The notes under the pieces were generated by a model. It was not told the origin of the DNA, did not search any database, and worked only from the letters and a program-made list of their open reading frames with translations. Made by a program: the position numbers and the translations under genes. From a bacterium (GTDB lineage Bacteria; Planctomycetota; UBA1135; GCA-002686595): a stretch of DNA of 64,000 bases. Numbering within the stretch: position 1 is the stretch's first letter; each line of letters opens with the position of its first letter. Of this stretch, positions 17,690 through 28,517 are shown one piece after another. The stretch covers positions 1 to 64,000 of the forward strand of contig JAAELL010000593.1 of the NCBI GenBank assembly GCA_024226735.1, written 5' to 3'.

Positions 17690-19579
17690 TCAGTCTCGAC
17701 GCACGTAGCGTCCACCCGTGTCGGACGTCAGCCAGCGTAGCAGAGTCGAGTCCTGACCGATCGTAATGCCGTGGATCCGCACGCGGCGCGACGCATTCCA
17801 GCGCCGAACTTCCTCGCGAATCGCCGCGATGTCAGTGATCTCGCCCTCGGTCGGCGCGCCGTCACTGATCAGGTAGATCGTGTCGACAAGCGGGTCGGAA
17901 AAGGCGAGCTCGAGCGCCGGGTAGAGGGCGGTCGCGCCGAGAGCGTACTGCTCGCGGATGAATCGCAGCGACTTCTGGCGATGCGCCTTCTTCATCTTGA
18001 CGAGCTTCTTCGCCAGCGCGCGCACCTCGGTCTCGAAGAAGATCAAGTTGAAGAGCCGCCCGTCGGGCATGGCGCGCAGGATCCCGGTCAGCTCCTCCTT
18101 CGCGACGTCCATGCGCGAGGGTTTCGAGGGGTCCTGCGGCCCGCTCGGATCGACGCCTAGGCCGGCATTCGTGCGCATCGATCCGGAGACGTCCAGAACG
18201 AACACGACGCGCTCGCTGAAGACCTCCGCGCCGTAGAACGTGGCCGCGACCGAACGGCCCTGCTCGGCGAGACGTTCCTTCGCGATGCGCTCCGCCTTCT
18301 CGACCGCCGCGACGTCGGGCACCTCGAAGCGCTCGCCCTCGCGCGCCCAGAAGCGCCTCCACGGGTCGACCCGGCGGCCGAGGTCGAGCCCCGTGAGCAC
18401 GCGCAGTGCGGCATAGACGTCCTCGCGCATGCGCCCCACCTCGACCTCGAGACGGTCGATCAGGAGCGGGATCGAGTCCTTGCGCCGCAGCCGCGCGAGC
18501 TGCTCGATCGCGGTCGAGCGCACCGGCCACTCGTCGTCGCGGGTCAGCTCGCCGAGCCGCTGCAGCGCAGGCTCGGTCCGCACGTGCACGAGCGCCTCGG
18601 CCGCCCCCATTCTCAACAAGGGGTCGCGGGCGCGGGAGAGCTCGAGGATCTCGTCGCGCCATTCGGGCTCGGTCAGCTCGAGTCGGCCCAGCGCGACCAC
18701 GGCCGCGCGCCGCAGCGACGGTTCCTTCGAGCGGAACAGCGGCCGCAGCTTCGGTCCGAGGCCCTTGGCGTCGTCGCGCCGCACGACGTGCGCGAGCGCC
18801 GCGGCCGCGACGGCCGGATCCGAGTCGTCGAACACCTCCGCGAGCGCGCGGGTGAGCGCCTCCCCTTCGCGCCGCGCCAACAGGTCGATCAGGAGGAGCT
18901 TCCAATCGCGCGACGTATCGCCCTCCAGCATGTGCTCGACGAGCAACGCCTCGAGCTCGGGCTGGGTGCAGCGCTCCAGCGCGCGGCACACGACCTCGCG
19001 CTCGCGCTTGCCTGCGTCCGCTTCCTTCTCTCTTGCGTCGACGCCGAGACTGGGAGTTGCCGGCTCCCACCCCACCGAGGCGAAGTCCAAGACGAGCCGC
19101 AGGGCGTCCACCTCGCCGCGCGCGGCGAGCCGCGCCACGAGCGCGTCGCAGGCGAGACTGCGACACGCGGGGTCGGAGTGTTCGACGAGCACGCGCTCCA
19201 AGATCGGTAGCGCGTCGTCACCGAACGCGCGCAGGGTGTGCACGACGACCGGCCGCGCGCTCTTGTTCTTGATGCGGAAGGCCTGACGCGCCAGGAACTG
19301 TCGCGCGCGGTCCGCGTGGACCCCACCCGCGAACGTTGCGAACGCCTCGATCGCGGGCTGCAGCGCCTCGATCTTCTTGAGCGCCTGCGCCGCCTCCTCG
19401 AGCACCTCGAGAGCCGCCTCGTCGCCCAGGCCCGCGAGCTCTGTGAAGACGTCGGGATGGACCCGATCCTTCTCCTTTTGGATGCGCCGCGCGAGCTCGT
19501 CCGCGTCCTGGCCGAAGCCGGTCGCCGCGAGGCCCACCACGATGATGGCCGCGCGCACGACGGCCCGAGTCCACTTCAC
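17690..19579 (-). CDS. Exported HEAT-repeat/von Willebrand factor A protein
   Basis: A 629-residue protein. The GTG start at 19579 overlaps the upstream TGA (GTGA) and gives the signal MKWTRAVVRAAIIVVGLAATGFG, with cleavage before QDADELAR. Residues about 40-430 are HEAT repeats (VVHTLRAFGDDALPILERV, RRAAVVALGRLELTE, STAIEQLARLRRKDSIPLL). The C-terminal vWA domain starts near 458 with RVVFVLDVSGSM, giving MIDAS residues D463, S465 and S467. The distal threonine and aspartate are likely in YALGATALYPAL and LISDGAPTEGE. Such proteins form protein-protein platforms in the periplasm, and the MIDAS may bind a metal and a ligand. It is the second gene of the operon that ends with glutaminyl cyclase. 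Confidence 0.85.
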   Translation of the reverse strand: MKWTRAVVRAAIIVVGLAATGFGQDADELARRIQKEKDRVHPDVFTELAGLGDEAALEVLEEAAQALKKIEALQPAIEAFATFAGGVHADRARQFLARQAFRIKNKSARPVVVHTLRAFGDDALPILERVLVEHSDPACRSLACDALVARLAARGEVDALRLVLDFASVGWEPATPSLGVDAREKEADAGKREREVVCRALERCTQPELEALLVEHMLEGDTSRDWKLLLIDLLARREGEALTRALAEVFDDSDPAVAAAALAHVVRRDDAKGLGPKLRPLFRSKEPSLRRAAVVALGRLELTEPEWRDEILELSRARDPLLRMGAAEALVHVRTEPALQRLGELTRDDEWPVRSTAIEQLARLRRKDSIPLLIDRLEVEVGRMREDVYAALRVLTGLDLGRRVDPWRRFWAREGERFEVPDVAAVEKAERIAKERLAEQGRSVAATFYGAEVFSERVVFVLDVSGSMRTNAGLGVDPSGPQDPSKPSRMDVAKEELTGILRAMPDGRLFNLIFFETEVRALAKKLVKMKKAHRQKSLRFIREQYALGATALYPALELAFSDPLVDTIYLISDGAPTEGEITDIAAIREEVRRWNASRRVRIHGITIGQDSTLLRWLTSDTGGRYVRRD

Positions 19580-20454
19580 TTGAGACCGAGCTTCCTCTTG
19601 TTGTCCTTGATGTACGAGAGAGCCTTGGCCGAGTCCCCCGGGTGCTCGCCCTCCGCCGGTCGGAAGACTTGGCCGGTCAGCTCCTTCAACGACCACGCGA
19701 CGTCGCGGCGAATCTTGGACCACTTCTCCCAGCGCGAAGCCCAGTACGAGCCGGGCGGATTGCTCGGAGAGTCGACGGCTCCGGGTTCGGGCGCGGCGAG
19801 CTGCTCACACAGCGCGCGCACGATCGAGTAGTCGTTCGTCTTGATCGTTCCGAAGTAGCGAACGCTGGCGCGCATGATGTCCTCGTGCTCGAACGCCTTG
19901 AAGAGTTTGTAGACGTCCGGCTCGACCTTGCGGTTCCCGACCTGCGCCAACGACAGGATGACCGCCCCGAGCGCCTTGGGCTTGTCCTTGCGAAGGCGCT
20001 TGTCCTTGAACGCCTTGACGAGGGCGGAGCTCGCCTTCTTATCGCCCGGGAAGTTCGCGAGGAGACGCGCCGCCGCCGCCTGAACGGCGCCCTCGCGCTC
20101 GAACAACAGCAGCTTCTTCTCCTTCTTCTTCCGCATGCCGAGCTCCTCGGCCTGTGCCTCGACCGCGGCCTTGTCAACCTTGGTGAGCTTGTAGGAGAGC
20201 GCCTCGCGCGCAACGACGGCGAGCTCGGGATTGTTGAAGGAGACCATCTCGTCCAGGACGCGCATCAGCTCGGCGCCGTCCTTGGCCACGAGCGCCGCCT
20301 CCTGCTTCTTCATCAGGAGGTCGAGTTGCGCCGGTCCGGCCGCCTCGATCTTGGGCGGCTCCTCGAGCGGCTCCTGCGCGCGGACGGGCGCAGTGAAGAG
20401 AAAGCAAACGAGCGCGACAGGTGCGACGGACGCGATGACGGAGCGATCCTGCAT
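19576..20454 (-). CDS. Exported HEAT-like repeat protein
   Basis: A 292-residue protein starting at ATG 20454, which has GGAGG 9-10 bases upstream. The signal peptide runs MQDRSVIASVAPVALVCFLF to VRA and is predicted to be cleaved before QEPLEEPPKIE. The remainder is an all-helical repeat region of HEAT type (LMRVLDEMVSFNNPELAVVAREAL, EGAVQAAAARLLANFPGD, ALGAVILSLAQVGNRKVEPDV), rich in lysine (RKKKEKKLLLF). It ends with WASRWEKWSKIRRDVAWSLKELTGQVF, resembling the end of armadillo/HEAT platforms. No catalytic motif is visible. It is the first gene of the operon, with a promoter-like TTGACC/TACAAT pair upstream, and its stop overlaps the GTG of the vWA gene. A scaffold partner of that protein is the simplest reading. 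Confidence 0.75.
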   Translation of the reverse strand: MQDRSVIASVAPVALVCFLFTAPVRAQEPLEEPPKIEAAGPAQLDLLMKKQEAALVAKDGAELMRVLDEMVSFNNPELAVVAREALSYKLTKVDKAAVEAQAEELGMRKKKEKKLLLFEREGAVQAAAARLLANFPGDKKASSALVKAFKDKRLRKDKPKALGAVILSLAQVGNRKVEPDVYKLFKAFEHEDIMRASVRYFGTIKTNDYSIVRALCEQLAAPEPGAVDSPSNPPGSYWASRWEKWSKIRRDVAWSLKELTGQVFRPAEGEHPGDSAKALSYIKDNKRKLGLK

Positions 20455-20483
20455 GGCGTAACCTCCGGAGGCTTTGTGCGCCG

Positions 20484-20514
20484 ATTGTAACCGAGTCGCG
20501 CAGTCGCAGGTCAA
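20484..20514 (-). promoter_or_regulatory. Predicted sigma-70-like promoter of the HEAT/vWA/glutaminyl cyclase operon
   Basis: On the minus strand, TTGACC (20509-20514) and TACAAT (20484-20489) are separated by 19 bases and lie about 30 bases before the start at 20454. The spacing is slightly long for sigma-70. A ribosome binding site follows. Confidence 0.5.
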
Positions 20515-20692
20515 ACGCGCCGTCAGTCGCGGAATCGGCCTGCAGCCGCGCCTGGTAGGCAGCGTGGAGAGCCGCATCCTCGCGTGCGCTCTCGGCGAAA
20601 AAGATGAAGCCGGGACACCTGAGGAAGCCGTCGCGCTCGAACGCCGCGCGGGCCGCATGCCCGTCGAAACCCCGTACGTCCTCGACGTTCAT
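20510..20692 (-). pseudogene. Possible N-terminal remnant of a PhyH-like dioxygenase gene
   Basis: A reading frame starting at 20692 encodes MNVEDVRGFDGHAARAAFERDGFLRCPGFIFF and about 30 more residues with coding-like base use. It then runs into the promoter and leader of the HEAT operon, where it loses sense. FERDGFLRCPGF resembles the N terminus of phytanoyl-CoA dioxygenase family proteins, but the iron-binding motifs are absent. The boundary given at 20510 is my estimate. It may be a remnant or coincidental coding-like sequence. Confidence 0.3.
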
Positions 20693-20709
20693 GACGGTAG
20701 TGTAGCCGC

Positions 20710-21162
20710 ATGCCCGCAACGATTCAGGCCCGCGCCGCCATCGCCGACGCGAGTGGTGGTTTCGTGTTCGAGGAGGTCGACGTCGACCCGCCGCGCGCCG
20801 GCGAGGTGCTGGTCGAGATGCGCGCTTCGGGCGTGTGCCACACGGACTGGGACTGGGTCCGAATCACCGATGACGCCCACGTGATCGGGCACGAGGGCGC
20901 GGGAGTCGTCGCCCTTGTCGGGGAGGGAGTCGAGCGCGTCGCGCGCGGAGACGCGCTCGTTCCCAACTGGGCCATTCCCTGCGGCACCTGTTCTTGGTGC
21001 GAGCGCGGAGCGGAGTCGATCTGCGAGTCGAAACCGCTCGTCCCCCACGAATGCACCCGTTGGCGCGGCCAGGGCATTCGCCGCAACTTCGAGCTGGGCA
21101 CGATGTCGACGCACGCGATCGTGCGCGAGGAAGCCGTGATCGCGATCCCGACAGGCTGCTAG
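20710..21162 (+). pseudogene. Truncated zinc-dependent alcohol dehydrogenase (GroES-like domain only)
   Basis: The 150 residues match the N-terminal catalytic domain of medium-chain zinc alcohol dehydrogenases: ASGVCHTDWDW with the catalytic-zinc cysteine, IGHEGAGVV with the conserved GHE, and the structural-zinc set CGTCSWCERGAESIC. The sequence then stops at IPTGC, just before the point where the family continues into the NAD-binding Rossmann domain. Full-length relatives are about 370 residues, so more than half is missing. The TAG stop overlaps the end of the convergent symporter gene by four bases. The product could not bind NAD and is probably non-functional. Confidence 0.85.
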
Positions 21163-22634
21163 CCGGGTGGCGTGCCCGCGACGCACAGGAACGCGTCATC
21201 GCTGCACGGGCGCGTCAGCCGCGACAGGACGAGCAGCGTGACGACGTTGGCGGCGAGCCCGTAAGCGCCCGCGTGGATCGCGAACGGCCGGGACTCCGGC
21301 GAGACGACGAACCACGTGTTCACGACGATGCCGGCACAGAGGCCGCCGAACACGGCGGCACCGCTGATGCGTCGGGCGTACAGTGTCGCGACCACGGCTG
21401 GAAAGAACTGCGTCACCGGCCCGTAGGCGTAGATCAAGAGCCCCGCCAGCGAACCGCGGTACGAGATGGCGAGCGCGTACGAGCCCAGCATGACGACGAC
21501 GACCAGGCGCCGGATCCAGGCGCGCTCCTTGTGCGGGTCGAGCTCCTTCCCGAACGCCGTCGCGATCCCGTCGCGCACGACGATCGATGCCGCCGCGTGC
21601 ACCATCGCGTCTCCCGACGACATCGACGCGGCGAGCGCGCCGGCGCAGAAGAGCCCCACGACGATCGCGGGCAGCTCGGTGTGCATCATCATGTGCGGCA
21701 GGATCTGATCCGCCCGCGGCGGCGCCGGTTCGAACAGCACCCCCGCGAACCCGATGATCAGGATTGGGACGAGAAAGATCTGAAACGTCGGATAGAGGAC
21801 GACGGTCCGCCGAATCGTCCGCTCACTGCGCGCGGTGTAGGCCTTCATGAAAAGGTGCGGCCACATCGAGAAGCCCAGGATCGACACGATCACGGTGCTC
21901 GAGTATTCCGACCATGCCCAGGGCGCTCCGGTCGAGGTCAAGCCGGGCGCGCGCAGGAGCTCGGGCCTCTCGTTGGCGATGCGCTCGAACATCGGTCCGA
22001 TGCCGCCGTAGAGCAGCTGCGGCAGGTACAGCCCCATGAACCACGCGAGCGCCATCATGAAGATGCCCTGGAACGTGTTCGTCCAGCCGACGCCGAGAAC
22101 ACCGCTCTTGAGGACGTAGGCGAGAACGACGCCGTAGACGATCGCGGCCCCCTGCCACTGCTCGATCCCGCCGCGCGTCACGGTCTCCAGCACGTAGCCC
22201 GCCCCCTTCATCTGGAGCGCGAGGTAGGGAACGAACGCCATAACGCTGATCACCGCCATCACGCCGGCGATGGCGGGCATCGAATACCGAGCCGCGATCA
22301 TCTCGGCTTGCGTGACGAAACCGTAGTGCCGGCCGAGACGGGCGGCCCGTGGCCCCAGGAAGTAGAAGGGCAAGAACCCGAGTGCCCCGTACGCAAGGAT
22401 GTAGAGGCCGGCCACCCCGCGTGAGTAGGCCCAGCCTGGCATTCCGAGGAAGGCGAAGGCGCTGAAGATCGTCGCTCCGGTGATGAAGTACATCACCAAG
22501 GTTCCGAGCGAGCGGTCGCCGGCTACGTACCCCGTGGCGCTGTCGCTCGTGCGCTTGCTCGGCCACATGCCGATCGCCAGACAGGCCACGAGGTAAGTCG
22601 CTGAGACGGAGACGACGACTGCGGAAGAAGTCAC
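21159..22634 (-). CDS. Sodium:solute symporter (SSS family)
   Basis: A 491-residue inner-membrane symporter with about 13 hydrophobic segments. SSS-family features: GYVAGDRSLGTLVMYFITGATIFSAFAFLG at the N terminus, FFLGPRAARLGRHYGFVTQAEMIAARY after helix 3, and ALAASMSSGDAMVHAAASIVVRD, the family signature near helix 9 containing sodium-site serines. The pattern is closest to pantothenate/monocarboxylate-type members; the substrate is not determinable. ATG at 22634 overlaps the stop of the small DUF3311 gene (ATGA), the usual arrangement in which the small membrane protein accompanies the transporter. A divergent TetR gene probably controls both. The 3' end abuts the truncated dehydrogenase. 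Confidence 0.9.
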   Translation of the reverse strand: MTSSAVVVSVSATYLVACLAIGMWPSKRTSDSATGYVAGDRSLGTLVMYFITGATIFSAFAFLGMPGWAYSRGVAGLYILAYGALGFLPFYFLGPRAARLGRHYGFVTQAEMIAARYSMPAIAGVMAVISVMAFVPYLALQMKGAGYVLETVTRGGIEQWQGAAIVYGVVLAYVLKSGVLGVGWTNTFQGIFMMALAWFMGLYLPQLLYGGIGPMFERIANERPELLRAPGLTSTGAPWAWSEYSSTVIVSILGFSMWPHLFMKAYTARSERTIRRTVVLYPTFQIFLVPILIIGFAGVLFEPAPPRADQILPHMMMHTELPAIVVGLFCAGALAASMSSGDAMVHAAASIVVRDGIATAFGKELDPHKERAWIRRLVVVVMLGSYALAISYRGSLAGLLIYAYGPVTQFFPAVVATLYARRISGAAVFGGLCAGIVVNTWFVVSPESRPFAIHAGAYGLAANVVTLLVLSRLTRPCSDDAFLCVAGTPPG

Positions 22635-22849
22635 GGGTCGCGCCTAACCCTTTCCAGACTCCGGTCATAGAGAGCCACGGCGACGAAGCTCAACAACACC
22701 CAAAGAACGTTCCACGCAAACACGAAGGGCAGACCGAGAATCGTCGGACGCACGCGATCACCGATCCAAGCGTATCCCGGCCATGAGATCGCGGTGAGAC
22801 ACACGACCACGTAGGCGGCGAGTGCGCAGTGTGATCGGAGGGCGCTCAT
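22631..22849 (-). CDS. DUF3311-type small membrane partner of SSS symporter
   Basis: A 72-residue protein with two hydrophobic helices (CALAAYVVVCLTAISWPGYAWI and GLPFVFAWNVLWVLLSFVAVAL). LGLPFVFAWNVLWV is the DUF3311 signature; such proteins are typically encoded immediately before SSS transporters and are thought to be accessory subunits. The stop overlaps the symporter start. It is divergent from the TetR gene. Confidence 0.82.
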   Translation of the reverse strand: MSALRSHCALAAYVVVCLTAISWPGYAWIGDRVRPTILGLPFVFAWNVLWVLLSFVAVALYDRSLERVRRDP

Positions 22850-22865
22850 GCGGACGGACTACGAT

Positions 22866-22939
22866 GACTCTTCGACGAGTCGTGCACAACCCACAAGACT
22901 CGCGGGTTGAAGACTCGGGCGCCGGCCCGCCTAATAGGC
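22866..22939. promoter_or_regulatory. Repeat-rich control region between the symporter and TetR genes
   Basis: Within the 112-base divergent gap, GACTC occurs at 22866 and, inverted, as GAGTC at 22877. AAGACTCG is repeated directly at 22895 and 22910 (15-base period). The near-palindrome GCCTAATAGGC lies at 22929-22939, about 23 bases before the TetR start. These are candidate operator half-sites for the TetR protein; the assignment is inference. Confidence 0.4.
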
Positions 22940-22961
22940 CAACCCAAGAGAGAGAGAAACA

Positions 22962-23537
22962 TTGGCACGCACAAAGGAATTTGACCCGGACACCGCGCTC
23001 GAACGAGCGATGGAGGTGTTCTGGTACCACGGCTACGAGGCGGCGACTCTTCCCGAGTTACTCGACGAGATGGGGATCAGCCGGCAGAGCCTGTACGACA
23101 CGTACGGCGACAAGCGCACGCTGTTTCTCGCGGCGCTCGAGCGCTACCTCGGCATCATGGACGAGGACTTCGAATACCTCGAAGACTTGGACGCCACGCT
23201 CGACACCGTGCGCGAATACGCGGACGGCGTCGCGCGCACGATGACGTCGGGTGAACCGCGCGCGTGCATGATTCTGCGCACGTCGATCGAGCTCGCCCGC
23301 ATCGACGAGGAGGTGCACGAGATCGTGACGCGCTTCACGCGCCGTCTCGAGCGCACATTCGGCCGTGCGGTCGAGAATTCGATCGAGAACGGCGATATCG
23401 TCACGGACAAGTCACCGCGCGCGATCGCACGGTTTTTGTTCAGCACGATCCAAGGCTTGAGCATCTTGGCTTGCACGGGCGCTTCGCGCAGGACGCTGAA
23501 AGACGTGCTCGACATCGCGTTCGGCGCGATTCACTAG
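22962..23537 (+). CDS. TetR/AcrR family transcriptional regulator
   Basis: A 191-residue regulator starting with TTG at 22962. The TTG is needed because the DNA-binding domain begins at once (ARTKEFDPDTALERAMEVFWYHGYEA). The helix-turn-helix is TLPELLDEMGISRQSLYDTYGDK, residues about 28-50. The ligand domain (about 60-190) contains RACMILRTSIELARIDEEVHEI and FLFSTIQGLSILACTGASR, typical of the TetR_C group often seen with small-molecule transporters. A purine-rich AGAGAGAGAGAAAC precedes the start. It is divergent from the DUF3311/SSS operon and probably represses it and itself. A 55-bp-arm hairpin begins 7 bases after its stop. Confidence 0.9.
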   Translation: MARTKEFDPDTALERAMEVFWYHGYEAATLPELLDEMGISRQSLYDTYGDKRTLFLAALERYLGIMDEDFEYLEDLDATLDTVREYADGVARTMTSGEPRACMILRTSIELARIDEEVHEIVTRFTRRLERTFGRAVENSIENGDIVTDKSPRAIARFLFSTIQGLSILACTGASRRTLKDVLDIAFGAIH

Positions 23538-23544
23538 CCTGGCC

Positions 23545-23680
23545 CTGATGGGGTAGTACCGAGCCCGCGCAATCACCACCACTTACGGAGAGCGTCCCGG
23601 AGGGGCGGGCCTGCGGCCCATCCTTCGGGACGCTCTCCGTAAGTGGTGGTGATTGCGCGGGCTCGGTACTACCCCATCAG
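23545..23680. repeat. Perfect long inverted repeat: 55-bp arms, 26-base loop
   Basis: Positions 23545-23599 are an exact reverse complement of 23626-23680. The loop (23600-23625) contains its own GGGCC/GGCCC stem. This is far longer than an intrinsic terminator and has no T tract. It starts 7 bases after the TetR stop and lies about 155 bases before the ArsR-methyltransferase start. Its ends (CTGATGGGG) differ from the CTAGTGG ends of the other palindromes. The perfect arms imply recent origin or active maintenance. Confidence 0.9.
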
Positions 23681-23811
23681 CCGCCCTTGCGGATCCGTCA
23701 TGAATTGCCGCGGGACCGTACGCACATGTCGCCAGAGGCGCGTTTGGCCACGAGCTCGGTCCGGGACCGCGCGCAATTCCAGCCGATTCAGGGTTGAGGA
23801 GGAGGCGACTC

Positions 23812-23832
23812 ATGTCCGATCAAGTAATCTAG
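23812..23832 (+). CDS. Six-codon leader ORF upstream of the ArsR-methyltransferase gene
   Basis: ATG-TCC-GAT-CAA-GTA-ATC-TAG (MSDQVI) is preceded at 6 bases by the strongest Shine-Dalgarno in the region, GAGGAGGAGG at 23796-23805. The stop is 2 bases before the ATG of the regulator, which lacks its own site, so the downstream gene is probably translated by reinitiation. The stop overlaps ATCTAGAT (23827-23834), an 8-base palindrome that could be an operator. Confidence 0.5.
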   Translation: MSDQVI

Positions 23833-23834
23833 AT

Positions 23835-24769
23835 ATGGTGATGGCTCTCGCGACCACATCCCGCCTCCTCAAGGCCCTCGGCGACGAGACGCGCCTGCGG
23901 ATCCTCCATCTGTTGTCCCAGAACGAGCTGTCCGTCTCTGAGCTGATGGAGATCCTCAACATGGGCCAGAGCCGGATCTCGACGCATCTCACCCTGCTCA
24001 AGGAGATGGGTCTCGTCTGCGACCGACGGGCGGGACGACGCAGCTACTACGACCTTGTACCCGGGCCCGCCGCCGAGCTCTTCGAACGCGTGCTCGAAGA
24101 GCGGGGGCTCGTCGACGAGCTTGGACCGGACGTAGCGGGCCTGCGCGGGGTTCTGGCGCGACGGCGGGACAAGACGCGCTCGTACTTCGACCGCGTCGCC
24201 GCAACGTTCGGTGAACAGGTGCTCCCGGGACGCACGTGGGAGGGACTCGCGCGCGCGATCCTGCGCCTCGCGCCGCGCGCGCGGTACGTCGACCTCGGCA
24301 TTGGCGACGGGTTGTTGACGTTGATGCTGGCCGAGGCCGCCGAGTCCGTCACGGCGGTCGACCTGTCGCCCGCGATGCTCCAACAGCTCGAGGTGCGCGC
24401 CAAGCGCAAAGGCATCGACAACGTCGTGACCGTCGAGGGCGACATCGAGGATCTGCCGCTAGCGCCCGCGAGCTACGACTGCGCGGTGTTGAGCCAGGCG
24501 CTGCACCATGCCCACGTGCCCGCGCGCGCGCTCGGCGAAGCGCGCAGGATCTTGGTGCCCGGGGGGCGAGTCCTCGTCATCGAGCTGCTCGCCCACAGCG
24601 AGAGCTGGGTGCGCGACAAGCTGCAACACGTCCACCTCGGGTTCACTGAGGACGCCCTCGAATCGCTCGTTCGCGAAGCGGGCTTCGAAAACGTCTCCGT
24701 ACAACGGGCGGCTCGCGACCCCCAGCCACCGCACTTCATGACTCTGATCGCCACCGGTAACGTCCCAGC

Positions 24770-24773
<4 letters not shown>
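23835..24773 (+). CDS. ArsR-type regulator fused to a SAM-dependent methyltransferase
   Basis: A 312-residue fusion. Residues 1-100 are an ArsR winged helix ([57 protein letters not shown]) without obvious metal-binding cysteines. Residues about 120-310 are a class I methyltransferase: motif [18 protein letters not shown], acidic [36 protein letters not shown] and [14 protein letters not shown]. Such fusions are commonly encoded with methionine-cycle genes and are thought to read SAM or SAH. Here the TGA overlaps the ATG of metH (ATGA). Starts at 23835 and 23841 are both possible. The frame is open further upstream through the hairpin, but that part is not family-like. Confidence 0.9.
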
Positions 24774-28471
<3,698 letters not shown>

Positions 28472-28517
28472 CCCGGCGTGGCCGCCGCGCCTGGCGGCCT
28501 GGAGAGGATTCGCTAGC

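Noticed and set aside
23681-23811. Known SAM-I, SAM-II or SAH riboswitch before the metH operon
   Set aside because: None of the conserved core strings I know could be placed. Only a generic stem was found, which is reported separately as a structured leader.
23643-23834. Upstream extension of the ArsR-methyltransferase into the hairpin
   Set aside because: The extra 64 residues are arginine-rich, cross the inverted repeat, and are not part of the ArsR fold, which starts at [16 protein letters not shown].
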